64,000 bases of DNA from Candidatus Handelsmanbacteria bacterium (GTDB lineage Bacteria > Latescibacterota > UBA2968 > UBA8231). Shown piece after piece: positions 26,486-34,540 of the stretch. A program made the position numbers and the translations under genes. Each line of letters opens with the position of its first letter. Positions within the stretch are counted from its first letter, which is position 1. The stretch spans positions 159,762-223,761 of the forward strand of contig VGJS01000001.1 in the NCBI GenBank assembly GCA_016867395.1. Reading direction: 5' to 3'. The notes beneath the pieces are model-generated. The model was not told the origin of the DNA. It saw only the letters and a list, made by a program, of their open reading frames with translations, and made no database searches.

Positions 26486-28248
26486 CAGACCGGCCTCCGC
26501 GCCGCAAAGCCCCGCTGCAGCACCAGGCGGGCCAGGATCAGGCGGGCCTGCTCGCGGATGGGTTGCCGCTGCTGGTCGCGCTCGGAGATTTGGTCGAAGA
26601 CCCTGTAAAGGGCCGAGACCGCCGGGGCGCCTAGGGCAATCAGTTGCCGGCAGAGGTGGTCGTAGTGCTCCGAGCGGTCCAGGCGCACCAGCAGGCCCAC
26701 CAGGTAAAACTGGGTGTCCGGGTCAGCGGGCCCGAACTCGGCCAGGGAACGGCGGTAGCTGCGCTGGCACAGCAGGGCGCCGCTGGGGTCCGAGCTGTGC
26801 TGGTGGAGCCGGCGGTTCTCCAGCAACTGGAGCACCACCGGATCGGCCTGCAGGTCGGGCCGGGGGCCGCCCTCCCCCACCTCCCCCTGCAACTCGCCGA
26901 GCAGGGCGTCAGCCCGCAGCACGATCCCCTGCTTGCGGACCTTGAAGGGGGCCCACTCGTCCTCCTCGGCGAGGCGCTGGCGCTGCACCAGATCCTCCAA
27001 CTCGGCGCGGGCGGCCTGGCCCATCCCCCGCACCTGGTCCAGCAGGGCCTCGTATTCGGGCGACCGGTCCAGGCGCACCAGCACCCCGGCCAGGGCCTGG
27101 TCGAGCCCTTCCTGCTGGCCGCTCAGCGCCAGGGCCCGGCAGCGGCCCATGCGGGTGAAGACCCCGGCCGGGTCCGAACTGAGAGAACACAGGTACATCC
27201 ATAGGAGGTGAATGAGGGGCACCACCTCGGACTCGCCCCGGCCATAGGCTTCGAGCAGGCCGCGCAGACCTAGCCCCCCCAGGTGTACCACCTCTTGCAA
27301 AAAAACAGCGCGCGGCTTGGGCATCACCCACTTGCCCAGGGTGGTCAGCAGAGGCCGGTTGTCGAAGCGCAACTCGTCCTGGTAGTCGTGCAGCACCTCG
27401 GCAAAGGACTGGGGGGCCAGGGGCTGCCCCAGGGCCTGGGCCTGCTCCCTGGCGGCCTGGTGGATGATGTCGCGGTCAAAGAGAAAGACCTGGGGGAAGG
27501 AGAAGACCTCGGCCACCCGCTCCATCTTGTCCCGGGCCCAGCGCTGTTCGATGGCCGGTTCGTACAGACGCCGCGCCAGCTCAAAGGGATCACCGGAGCG
27601 CAACTCAGCGTTGCCCAGGCTCAGGAAGCCGGCCTTGTAGGCACCGATGAACTCGTGTATTTCGGAGCGGCCCTCTGCAACATGGTCGCGGCGGTGGGTG
27701 TTGTGCTCCTCCACCAGCCGCCGCAGCCAGGAGGTGGACAGGGAGAAGGTGGGGCTGGGGGCGGCCAGGCGGCGGGCCCCGCGCAGCACCGCCACCAAGA
27801 GCAGGTAGTCCAAAAGCAGCCAGGAGGCGAAGATCACTCCCTCGGCGATGGCCCAGTAGTCGTAGCCTTTCTGCTCGGCCTGGGCAAAGAGGGCTTCGGG
27901 CAGGTACACGGTGCGGCGGCGGCGGCCGATGTGAACGGCCTGGTGAGTCCGCAGGTCGCGGAAATAGAGCAGGCTGCCCCCCTGGACCAGGGTGAAACTG
28001 ATGGCGCTGTCCAGCAGGGCCTCGCGCAGCACCTGGGGGATCTTCTTGAGCACCTTCCAGAAAAAGGTCACCCGCCCATCCCCCACGTAAAGCCGGGGCA
28101 GTTGCTGGTCGTCGGGGAAGAAGGGCAGGCGGGTCTGGGCCCCCAGGAGCATGGCCTTGGTACTTCGGGCCAGAGCCTCGTTGACCAGGGCGTGTTCGAC
28201 CTGGCCGTCGAAAATCCCTAGGTTGAAGTCGTGTCTCCCCTTGCTCAT
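26485..28248 (-). CDS. Protein of unknown function, ~587 residues
   Basis: I do not recognise this family. The N-terminal ~180 residues mix beta strands (RLYVGDGRVTFFWKVLKK, GSLLYFRDLRTHQAVHIG) with a hydrophobic helix pair (YWAIAEGVIFASWLLLDYLLLVAVL) just after YLPEALFAQAEQKGYD. No HExxH metal site is present, though the layout loosely resembles zincin-like domains. The remaining ~400 residues are helical, with HEAT/TPR-like alternation and two similar segments, VLVRLDRSPEYEALLDQV and LLVRLDRSEHYDHLCRQL. No signal peptide. ATG 28248 is chosen because a near-consensus promoter ends immediately upstream; the reading frame extends to 28305 but would cross that promoter. It heads the operon leading to DUF4384 and the cysteine desulfurase. 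Confidence 0.6.
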   Translation of the reverse strand: MSKGRHDFNLGIFDGQVEHALVNEALARSTKAMLLGAQTRLPFFPDDQQLPRLYVGDGRVTFFWKVLKKIPQVLREALLDSAISFTLVQGGSLLYFRDLRTHQAVHIGRRRRTVYLPEALFAQAEQKGYDYWAIAEGVIFASWLLLDYLLLVAVLRGARRLAAPSPTFSLSTSWLRRLVEEHNTHRRDHVAEGRSEIHEFIGAYKAGFLSLGNAELRSGDPFELARRLYEPAIEQRWARDKMERVAEVFSFPQVFLFDRDIIHQAAREQAQALGQPLAPQSFAEVLHDYQDELRFDNRPLLTTLGKWVMPKPRAVFLQEVVHLGGLGLRGLLEAYGRGESEVVPLIHLLWMYLCSLSSDPAGVFTRMGRCRALALSGQQEGLDQALAGVLVRLDRSPEYEALLDQVRGMGQAARAELEDLVQRQRLAEEDEWAPFKVRKQGIVLRADALLGELQGEVGEGGPRPDLQADPVVLQLLENRRLHQHSSDPSGALLCQRSYRRSLAEFGPADPDTQFYLVGLLVRLDRSEHYDHLCRQLIALGAPAVSALYRVFDQISERDQQRQPIREQARLILARLVLQRGFAARRPV

Positions 28249-28255
28249 ACCCGTT

Positions 28256-28284
28256 AATATAACCCGGTCTTTGGGCTTTGTCAC
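28256..28284 (-). promoter_or_regulatory. Sigma70-type promoter for 28248, leaderless
   Basis: On the minus strand GTGACA (28279-28284) and TATATT (28256-28261) are separated by 17 bp; each matches consensus at five of six positions. The ATG at 28248 follows the -10 by seven bases, so the predicted transcript begins at or next to the start codon with no room for a ribosome site. Its -35 is 3 bp from that of the divergent promoter. Confidence 0.6.
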
Positions 28285-28287
28285 CGA

Positions 28288-28317
28288 TTGACAGTTTTGC
28301 GCCAAAGGTATTATAAT
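28288..28317 (+). promoter_or_regulatory. Consensus sigma70 promoter for 28326, leaderless
   Basis: TTGACA (28288-28293) and TATAAT (28312-28317) are both perfect, with an 18-bp spacer. The ATG of the next gene is at 28326, eight bases after the -10, so the transcript should start within two or three bases of the start codon. This is the cleanest promoter in the window. Confidence 0.75.
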
Positions 28318-28325
28318 CGAAGAAG

Positions 28326-29948
28326 ATGGACACCCTCAGGCCCCTCGCCCTCGCCACCTTTCTGCTGCTCGGCTGCTCCTCGCCTTCGGCCCCCCCGCCC
28401 AATGCCCCGCCCCAGGCTGCGGCCGGTCCGGACCAGACCCTGGCCCTGGGCCAACAGGTGCTTCTCGACGGCTCGGAAAGCGCCGATCCCGAGGGGGGGG
28501 CCCTCACCTATCAGTGGACCGCCGCCGAGAACAACCCCGTCTCTCTGCCCCTGGCCCATACCGCCCGCCTGAGCCTGAGCCCGGCCCAGCCCGGGCATTA
28601 CCGTTTCTACCTGCGGGTCAGCGACGGGGAGCGCCAGAGCCTGCCCGACTCGGTGGACATCACCATCACCGCCGCGCCCAACCGCCCGCCGCTGGCCGAG
28701 GCAGGGCTGCCGGCCCTCAGCTACAACCTCGATACCCCGGCCCCCCTGCCCCTCGATGGCTCGGCCAGCACCGATCCCGACGGCAACTCCCTCACTTTCC
28801 GCTGGCAGGTGCTTAGCGCCCCCCAGGACGTGACCCTGGCCGACTCGGCCGCAGTCCAGACCACCTTCACCCCTGGGGTCAGCGGGGAGTACCGCTTCCG
28901 CCTCACCGTCAGCGACGGGCAGGACAGCACCAGCGACGAGACCGCGGTGGTGGTGCGCCTGGCCGGTATCCCCCGGGCTCAGGCCGGCCCGGATCAGGAG
29001 GTCTTTCCCGGCATCACCGTCACCCTTGACGCTTCGGCCAGCGCCGATCCTGAGGGGGATACCCTGGTCTTCCGCTGGGAATTGCTCAGCGGCCCCCAGG
29101 TTTTCCTCTCCGGTCCCTCCAGCCCCCAGCCCACCTTCATCCCCAACGAGGTGGGAACCTACCTCTTTGTGGTCGAGGTGCAGGACCCCGAGGGCCAGCT
29201 CGACCGCGACGAGGTTGCAGTGGCCGTGAGCGTACGGGTCTACCCGGAGCAGGCCGGCATGATCCAGATCCCGGCCGGCCCCTTTACCATGGGCGACAAC
29301 GAGGGCAGCGGCGGGGACGAGGACCCCGAGCATATGGTAGAACTTGCAGCCTTTTGGATGGACAAGACCGAGGTCACCGCCGCCCAGTACCAGCTCTGCG
29401 TCGAGGCCGGGGCCTGCACCCCGGCCGGGCAGGCGGCCAACTGCAACGCCCCCCTGCTGGAGCGCGCCGCCCACCCCATTAACTGCGTGGACTGGACCCA
29501 GGCCGACGCCTACTGCCGCTGGGCGCAGAAACGCCTGCCCAGCGAGGCGGAGTGGGAGAAGGCGGCCCGAGGCGAGGACCGCCGCCGCTACCCCTGGGGA
29601 GACGGGCGGCCCTCCCCGGAACTGCTCAACTACAACAATGCGGTCGGCGCCACCGAGGCGGTGGGCAGCCATCCTTCCGGGGCCAGCCCCTTCGGCCTGC
29701 TCGACATGGCCGGCAATGTTCTGGAATGGACCAATGACTACTACGATTCTGAATATTACGCCCAAAGCCCCGCGGCCGATCCGCCGGGCCCGACCCCCCC
29801 GCCCGACGGGAATTTCCGGGTGGTGCGCAGTAGCAGTTGGAATACCGGCGATTCCCGCGCCTTGACCACCACGGTGCGCAACAATTTCCCGTCCTCCAGT
29901 GCCGATCCGGCACTGGGCTTCCGCTGCGCCCGCACTACCGACCCTTGA
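28326..29948 (+). CDS. Lipoprotein with three PKD-like domains and a SUMF1/FGE-type domain
   Basis: This 540-residue predicted lipoprotein has lipobox LLGC (Cys17). Three PKD/cadherin-like repeats span roughly residues 28-300, each with a version of 'AGPDQ...LDGSxSxDPEGxxLxFxW'. The last ~230 residues are a formylglycine-generating-enzyme-like domain: IQIPAGPFTMGDNEG, FWMDKTEVTAAQY, HPINCVDWTQADAYCRWAQKRLPSEAEWEKAARG, YPWGDG, LLDMAGNVLEWTNDYY and a final LGFRCA. It lacks the paired copper-binding cysteines expected of a true sulfatase activator, so it is more likely a binding or structural member. It stands alone under a consensus promoter and points away from the 28248 operon. Confidence 0.85.
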   Translation: MDTLRPLALATFLLLGCSSPSAPPPNAPPQAAAGPDQTLALGQQVLLDGSESADPEGGALTYQWTAAENNPVSLPLAHTARLSLSPAQPGHYRFYLRVSDGERQSLPDSVDITITAAPNRPPLAEAGLPALSYNLDTPAPLPLDGSASTDPDGNSLTFRWQVLSAPQDVTLADSAAVQTTFTPGVSGEYRFRLTVSDGQDSTSDETAVVVRLAGIPRAQAGPDQEVFPGITVTLDASASADPEGDTLVFRWELLSGPQVFLSGPSSPQPTFIPNEVGTYLFVVEVQDPEGQLDRDEVAVAVSVRVYPEQAGMIQIPAGPFTMGDNEGSGGDEDPEHMVELAAFWMDKTEVTAAQYQLCVEAGACTPAGQAANCNAPLLERAAHPINCVDWTQADAYCRWAQKRLPSEAEWEKAARGEDRRRYPWGDGRPSPELLNYNNAVGATEAVGSHPSGASPFGLLDMAGNVLEWTNDYYDSEYYAQSPAADPPGPTPPPDGNFRVVRSSSWNTGDSRALTTTVRNNFPSSSADPALGFRCARTTDP

Positions 29949-30037
29949 AGGGCGCAGCACCACCCGCCCACCCTCTGCCTGGCAGCGCCTATATTTTCGG
30001 GCGGCCGGAACTTGGCCTCTAATGAGGGAATTCGGGA

Positions 30038-30417
30038 ATGAGCCCTGTCTCCAACCACCGCCTCCTACTGGTCGGTGACAACGACCAGGTGCGGCGGCTC
30101 ATTGTCTCTGTGTTGCAGCGCGAGGGATTTGCGGTGGAGTCGGCCATCGACGCGGCCGAGGTCCGGCATTTCCTCGACACCCAGCCGGTGGACCTGATAC
30201 CCCTGGACCTGCACATGCCCGGTCCGGCCGACGGGGAGGACCTGCTCTTCCTGCTGCGGGACCGGGGGGGCAACGCGGCGCCCGTCATCGTGGTTTCGGG
30301 CTGGGTGGACGACGAGGTAGTGCTCAACCGCCCCGACTGCGTGCAGGCGGTGGTGAAGAAACCCATCGATATCACGAACTGGTCGGCCTCGTCCGCGACC
30401 ACCTACCCGCCAACTGA
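30038..30417 (+). pseudogene. Single-domain response regulator with a C-terminal frameshift
   Basis: This is a receiver domain with N-terminal LLLVGDND, the phospho-acceptor in LIPLDLHMPG, a VIVVSGW strand and VVKKPID near the end. Two defects are visible. One residue of the usual acidic pair in the Mg-binding pocket is Gly (VGDND instead of VDDND). Around 30376-30379 the frame shifts by one base: reading on in frame 1 gives NWSASSATT and runs into the opposing gene, whereas the shifted frame gives LVGLVRDHLPAN and stops at 30417, 5 bp short of the convergent glycosyltransferase. GAGGG lies nine bases before the ATG. No partner histidine kinase is nearby. A sequencing indel cannot be excluded. 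Confidence 0.7.
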
Positions 30418-30422
30418 CCCCC

Positions 30423-32150
30423 TCAGCCAGGCGGGGCGATGCGCTGGAGGGCCGGCAGCAGGTACTCCTGCACCACCCTTTCCCAACTCATCCGGCTGGC
30501 CGTCCGGTAACCCTCGGTCAGCAGCTTCTCGCGTTCCGCATCCCTCCTGGGCAGGCGTCTTGCCAGGGCAGCGGCCAGCTCGGCGGCAGTGCGCCGCTCC
30601 GCCGCATCCCGCTCCGCCACCCCCAAACCCAGGGCCCCCCGCCAGGACGGGGCTGGGTCCAGCCGGGTGTAGTTGCCCTCCAGGAATCCGGCCGGCGGCG
30701 GGCCTCCGGCCCGGACGAAACCCACGCAGCCGCACACGTCGCTGACCACGCTGATGGCCCCAAAGCTGAGGGGCTCGACCTGGGCAATGCCGAAGGGCTC
30801 GTAGATGGAGAGTCCGAACTCCGCGTCGCTGCCCCGGCGCAGGTCGGCAAAACCCATCTGCTCCGCCATGGCCGGCCCGCAACTGGCCCGGTCCCAGCCG
30901 AACTGGTTGATGAAGACCACCTTCACCGCCCTGGAGCGTGCGTTGAAGCGCCGCACCAGGAGGTCGAAGTCTGTTTCGCGGCCGTTCAGGTCGGGGTAGC
31001 CCTCGCGGTGGATCAGCGGCCAGCCGTACTCCCCGGCCATGCGGGCCACGCTGCCTGGATCGCGCCGGGCCCCCTCGGTGGCCAGCACCAGGAACACCCC
31101 GCTGCGGCCCTGGGCCACCAGCAAAGGGTCCAAGGCTTCGAGCACCATCAGGTCCCGCCACAAGCCCTTGCTGGCTACCAGCCTGGCCACATGGGTGAAG
31201 ACCAGGTCCGGGGTCCAGCCCAACAGGGCCCGGGCGAAATCCTGGAGGCGGCCCCGGGCCTGCTCCTTCTGCCCCAGGTCCAGCGGCGAGGCCGGCACCC
31301 CGTTGTAGACCAGGTCCAGTTGCCGGCCGGCAAAGCGGGCGCCGAGGAAGCGCAGTTCCTCCAGCACCCAGTCCCCCACGGCAAAAACCCCGTCGCACTG
31401 CCAGGCGTGCTGCACCAAGGCGTGTTTGTGGTACCCGTCCTGGGGGCCAAAGACCTCCTCCAGGTACACCCCCTCGGCCCTGGCCCCGCGCAGGGCGTTG
31501 TAGAACATCACATCGTGGCCCGGATGGGACTCGGCGATCAGGCGGGCAGTGGCCACCTCGTGAGCGTAGAAGACGGTGGCGAAGCGGCGGTCCCCGTCGA
31601 GCAGGGCCTGGTACACCACCCCCAGGCCCATGAACTCGTGGGCCATGAGAAAGCAAGGGTACTGCTCCTCCGCCCACAGCGCCCGCACCCCGTCCAGGCC
31701 GGGCCCTCCCAGGCGCAGATACTGCTCGTACTCCCAACTCCACTCGTGGCGGCGCGATTCGAGGCCGAAGCGGCGGTGAAGGTGGTACTTAAAATCCCCC
31801 AGCCCATGGGGCGGCTGGCGCACGTCCACCAGCAGCACCTCCACTCCCACCCGCTCCCCGGCCGCGTCCATGACCCGCCAGCCGTAGACCAGGCGCACCC
31901 CCCAGCGCAGCTCCACCGTTGAAAGGGCCGGCCCCACCGCCCCCGACCAGATACCCCGGCCCTGGTCGTAGACCACCGACCCGCCCGACCCCAGGGGCTC
32001 GGCCACGTCGGGGTCGGCAATGGGACCCAGGAGCAGGGTGCGGCCGATGCGCTGGCCGTAGGATCTGGAGGTGATGAGCCCGCGCAGCACCGAGCTGATG
32101 CCTCCTGAGGCGTGGATGGCTTCGTGGGTAATGTGGACTACACTGGGCAT
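30423..32150 (-). CDS. GT-B glycosyltransferase (glycogen-synthase-like, GT4/GT5)
   Basis: This 575-residue protein is cytosolic, with no signal peptide. The N-terminal half has VVHITHEAIHASGGISSVLRGL, the glycine-rich acceptor/donor loop of starch/glycogen synthase-like GT-B enzymes, and AHEFMGLGVVYQALL. The C-terminal half has FTHVARLVASKGLWRDL and SIYEPFGIAQVEPLSFGAISVVSDVCG, which contains the E-x7-E nucleotide-sugar motif. It probably transfers glucose or another hexose from a nucleotide sugar. The acceptor cannot be inferred, and no branching enzyme or ADP-glucose gene is adjacent. AAGG precedes the ATG. It is divergent from nadC with ~60 bp between starts. Confidence 0.85.
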   Translation of the reverse strand: MPSVVHITHEAIHASGGISSVLRGLITSRSYGQRIGRTLLLGPIADPDVAEPLGSGGSVVYDQGRGIWSGAVGPALSTVELRWGVRLVYGWRVMDAAGERVGVEVLLVDVRQPPHGLGDFKYHLHRRFGLESRRHEWSWEYEQYLRLGGPGLDGVRALWAEEQYPCFLMAHEFMGLGVVYQALLDGDRRFATVFYAHEVATARLIAESHPGHDVMFYNALRGARAEGVYLEEVFGPQDGYHKHALVQHAWQCDGVFAVGDWVLEELRFLGARFAGRQLDLVYNGVPASPLDLGQKEQARGRLQDFARALLGWTPDLVFTHVARLVASKGLWRDLMVLEALDPLLVAQGRSGVFLVLATEGARRDPGSVARMAGEYGWPLIHREGYPDLNGRETDFDLLVRRFNARSRAVKVVFINQFGWDRASCGPAMAEQMGFADLRRGSDAEFGLSIYEPFGIAQVEPLSFGAISVVSDVCGCVGFVRAGGPPPAGFLEGNYTRLDPAPSWRGALGLGVAERDAAERRTAAELAAALARRLPRRDAEREKLLTEGYRTASRMSWERVVQEYLLPALQRIAPPG

Positions 32151-32210
32151 GGCTGCCTTTTACCTCGCGGGAACCGGTGCTTATTTTTTTATGGAAAAGG
32201 AGATGAGCCG

Positions 32211-33086
32211 ATGTCCCCGCCCCTGCTGCACCCCGATGCGTTCGCGGCCATCGTCGAACTGGCCCTGGACGAGGACCTGGGCCGCGAAGGCAGCGACCTG
32301 ACGGCCCTGTGGGTAATCCCCGCCGCGGCCCAGGCCAGCGCCACCCTCCTTGCCCGGCGGCCCGGCGTGCTGGCCGGCCTCCAGGTGGGAATGGCGGTCT
32401 TCAGCCGCCTCTCCCCCCAGGTCCACTGCACCCCTTTGGCCGAGGAGGGGGCCGCCCTGGAACCCGGGCAAAAGGTGCTGGACCTGGCCGGCCCGGCCCG
32501 CGCCCTGCTTGCTGGCGAGCGCACGGCCCTCAACTTCATTCAGCGGCTCTCCGGGGTGGCCACCCTCACCCGCGCTTTTGTGGAGGCGGTGGCCGGCACC
32601 CCGGCGCGCATCACCGACACTCGCAAGACCACCCCCGGCCTGCGCGCCCTGGAGAAACAGGCGGTGGTGCTGGGAGGGGGAGTCAACCACCGCTTCGGGC
32701 TCTACGACGCGGTGCTGGTCAAGGAGAACCACGCCGCCACCGCCGGGGGCGTAGGGGCGGCCCTGCGCCTGGCCCGCCAAGGCGCTCGCGAGCAGGGCCC
32801 CCGGGTGCGGCTGATGGCCGAGGCCCGCAACCTCGACGAGGTCCGCAGCGCCGCGGCCGCGGACCCCGACCGCATCCTGCTCGACAACATGGGGACCGAG
32901 GAATTGCGCCAGTGTGTGCATTTCCTCCGCCGCCAAGCCCCCCACATCGAGATCGAGGCCACCGGGGACGTCACCCTGGCCAATGCCCGCCAGGTGGCCG
33001 AGACCGGGGTGGATTTCATCTCCATCGGCGCCCTCACCCACTCGGCCCCGGCCCTTAACCTCAGCCTCCTATTCGCCGGGACCTGA
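32211..33086 (+). CDS. nadC: Nicotinate-nucleotide pyrophosphorylase (carboxylating)
   Basis: This 291-residue protein shows the NadC pattern: LALDEDLGREGSDLTA, ALLAGERTALNFIQRLSGVATLTR, the TRKTTPGLRALEKQAVVLGGGVNHR block with its substrate-binding Arg/Lys/His, VLVKENHA, DNMGTEEL and IEATGDVTLANARQVAETGVDFISIGALTHS. It converts quinolinate and PRPP to nicotinate mononucleotide in NAD synthesis. ATG 32211 is set by AAGGAG eight bases upstream; the frame opens earlier but that part is not conserved. nadA and nadB are not present here. The last 18 bp overlap the 3' end of the opposing L7Ae-like gene. Confidence 0.93.
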   Translation: MSPPLLHPDAFAAIVELALDEDLGREGSDLTALWVIPAAAQASATLLARRPGVLAGLQVGMAVFSRLSPQVHCTPLAEEGAALEPGQKVLDLAGPARALLAGERTALNFIQRLSGVATLTRAFVEAVAGTPARITDTRKTTPGLRALEKQAVVLGGGVNHRFGLYDAVLVKENHAATAGGVGAALRLARQGAREQGPRVRLMAEARNLDEVRSAAAADPDRILLDNMGTEELRQCVHFLRRQAPHIEIEATGDVTLANARQVAETGVDFISIGALTHSAPALNLSLLFAGT

Positions 33087-33404
33087 TTCCCCCAGGCGGC
33101 GGCAGATCCCCTCAGCCAGGGGCCCGGGCCGGATGCCCAAAACCAGGGCGTCGGGCCGGCCCAGGCGCCCGGCCAATTCCTCCCATTCCTCCACCCGAAA
33201 TACCGCCGCCCCCTCCCGCCACCAGCCGGCCAGTTCGGTTAAGGTGCCATGGGCCAGGCCAGGGGCGGCGAAGACCAGGGCCAGAGGCCGGCTGCGCCGC
33301 AGGGCCGACAGCCCCACCACCGTGTCCCCGGACTTGCCGCCAATGCCCACCAGCGGGGCGATGGCGCGGACCTGCTCCGCTCCCAGGCGCGGGGTCTCAG
33401 ACAA
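33069..33404 (-). CDS. L7Ae/L30e-like small protein (YlxQ-like)
   Basis: This 111-residue protein looks like an L7Ae-fold RNA-binding protein. VGIGGKSGDTVVGLSALRRSRPLALVFAA resembles the 'AGK..sG...v..aIrkgka.LViiA.D' start, followed by AAVFRVEEWEELAGRLGRPDALVLGI, matching the 'PVyrv.tkeELG.alGr...vvgI' end. If correct, it would bind kink-turn RNA. No nusA or infB neighbours it, unlike classical YlxQ. It overlaps the upstream oxidoreductase stop by 8 bp and nadC tail-to-tail by 18 bp. The family call is from pattern only. Confidence 0.6.
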   Translation of the reverse strand: MSETPRLGAEQVRAIAPLVGIGGKSGDTVVGLSALRRSRPLALVFAAPGLAHGTLTELAGWWREGAAVFRVEEWEELAGRLGRPDALVLGIRPGPLAEGICRRLGESGPGE

Positions 33405-34416
33405 AAGCCGGCCTGACCGGCTGCGAGCCCCGCCCCGCAGAGATGTTGGCCGCCTCCAGCACCCCGATCACCCTGGCCGCCGATTCGGGGGTGATCACCA
33501 GCTTCTCCCGGCCCCGCAGATGGGCGAAGATATTCCGGTAATAGGCGTCCCAATCGGACTTGGGAAAGGGGATCTCGAAACTGGTCTGCCGGCCCCGCAC
33601 CCAGCTTTTAACCAGGAACTTGCCGCCCCCATCCTCGATGGAGCCCTGCTCCCCCAGAATGCGCCAGCGCGACTTGGAACTCATCGACAGGTTGGAGATG
33701 CCCAGGGTGGCCATGGCCCCGCCCCGGAAGCGCAGGGTGTACTCGGAGTGATCCTCGTTGCTGTAGCGGGTCCACTCCGGGTTTTTCACCTGGTAGCCGC
33801 TTACCCAGTCGAGGCGATCGGGAACAAGGTTGAGTATCCAGTCGGTGAAGTGGGCGCCCCAGTCGTAGATGGCCCCCCCCGAGATCCGGCGGTCGGCCCG
33901 CCACCAGTTGCCCTGCGGCCCATAGCCGCTGAACCCGGCCTCGATGCGGAAGACCCTCCCGATCCACTCCTCCTTCTGGATCAGGTCGCGCAGCAGCACA
34001 AAGTCCCCATCCCAGCGCCGGTTGTGAAAGGTGGAGAGCATCACCCCCCGCCGCTTCGCCGCTGCCATCATCGCCTTAACTTCCCAGCTGCTGATGGCCA
34101 TGGGTTTCTCGCAGATGGCGCTGACCCCCGCTTTGAGGCACTGGATGGCCAGGGGGGCGTGGGTGTTGTGCGGGGTGATGATGGTGACTAGGTCCAGCCC
34201 GCCGTGGCGCAGCAGATCCCCCACCCGGCCATAGGTCCTGATCCCGGGCCAATCCTCCTTGGCCACCACCCGGCGGGCCGGGTCCAGTTCGCAAACTGCC
34301 GCCACCTCCACCCCGGGGTTCTTGCTCATCGAGGTGAGGTGCAGATTGCCCATGTTGAAAGCGCCGCCGTATCCGATGACACCGCAGCGCAGGACGCGTT
34401 CCTTCTTGGTTTTCAT
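33397..34416 (-). CDS. Gfo/Idh/MocA-family oxidoreductase
   Basis: This 339-residue NAD(P)-dependent dehydrogenase has a Rossmann start (LRCGVIGYGGAFNMGNLHL), the TIITPHNTHAPLAIQCLKAGVSAICEKPMA block with the EKP signature, the conserved HNRRWDGDF and GGAIYDWGAHFTDWI, which carries the His/Asp expected near the active site. It should oxidise or reduce a sugar, inositol or related polyol. There is no signal peptide, so it is cytosolic. GAGGAG lies upstream of the ATG. Together with the SDR and GH20-like genes it suggests sugar catabolism, but substrates are not identifiable. Confidence 0.9.
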   Translation of the reverse strand: MKTKKERVLRCGVIGYGGAFNMGNLHLTSMSKNPGVEVAAVCELDPARRVVAKEDWPGIRTYGRVGDLLRHGGLDLVTIITPHNTHAPLAIQCLKAGVSAICEKPMAISSWEVKAMMAAAKRRGVMLSTFHNRRWDGDFVLLRDLIQKEEWIGRVFRIEAGFSGYGPQGNWWRADRRISGGAIYDWGAHFTDWILNLVPDRLDWVSGYQVKNPEWTRYSNEDHSEYTLRFRGGAMATLGISNLSMSSKSRWRILGEQGSIEDGGGKFLVKSWVRGRQTSFEIPFPKSDWDAYYRNIFAHLRGREKLVITPESAARVIGVLEAANISAGRGSQPVRPAFV

Positions 34417-34449
34417 CTCCGACTCCTCGCCTATAGCGAAAACGCCTCA

Positions 34450-34478
34450 AGCCTAAACACCGGCCGGGCTCCTGTCAA
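34450..34478 (-). promoter_or_regulatory. Candidate promoter of the oxidoreductase operon
   Basis: A perfect TTGACA (34473-34478, minus strand) is followed after 17 bp by TAGGCT (34450-34455), a weak -10 matching at three positions. The predicted start is about 27 bases before the ATG at 34416, leaving room for the GAGGAG site. On the plus strand the same gap also holds TATAAT (34508-34513) upstream of the CPBP gene, but with no good -35. Confidence 0.4.
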
Positions 34479-34540
34479 TGTTGATGGAGTTTTGTCCCGC
34501 CTTCACCTATAATATGGGACAAATCATGGGGAACCCGCCG

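Noticed and set aside
28326..29948. Calling the PKD/SUMF1 protein a sulfatase-activating enzyme
   Set aside because: The cysteines that bind copper in true formylglycine-generating enzymes are not visible, and no sulfatase gene is adjacent.
28311..29963. 550-codon minus-strand open frame opposite the PKD/SUMF1 gene
   Set aside because: Antisense shadow of a confidently assigned lipoprotein; it would also cross its promoter.
30403..31743. 446-codon second frame within the glycosyltransferase gene
   Set aside because: It is an alternative frame on the same strand with biased Gly/Arg/Pro composition; the GT-B motifs lie in the other frame.
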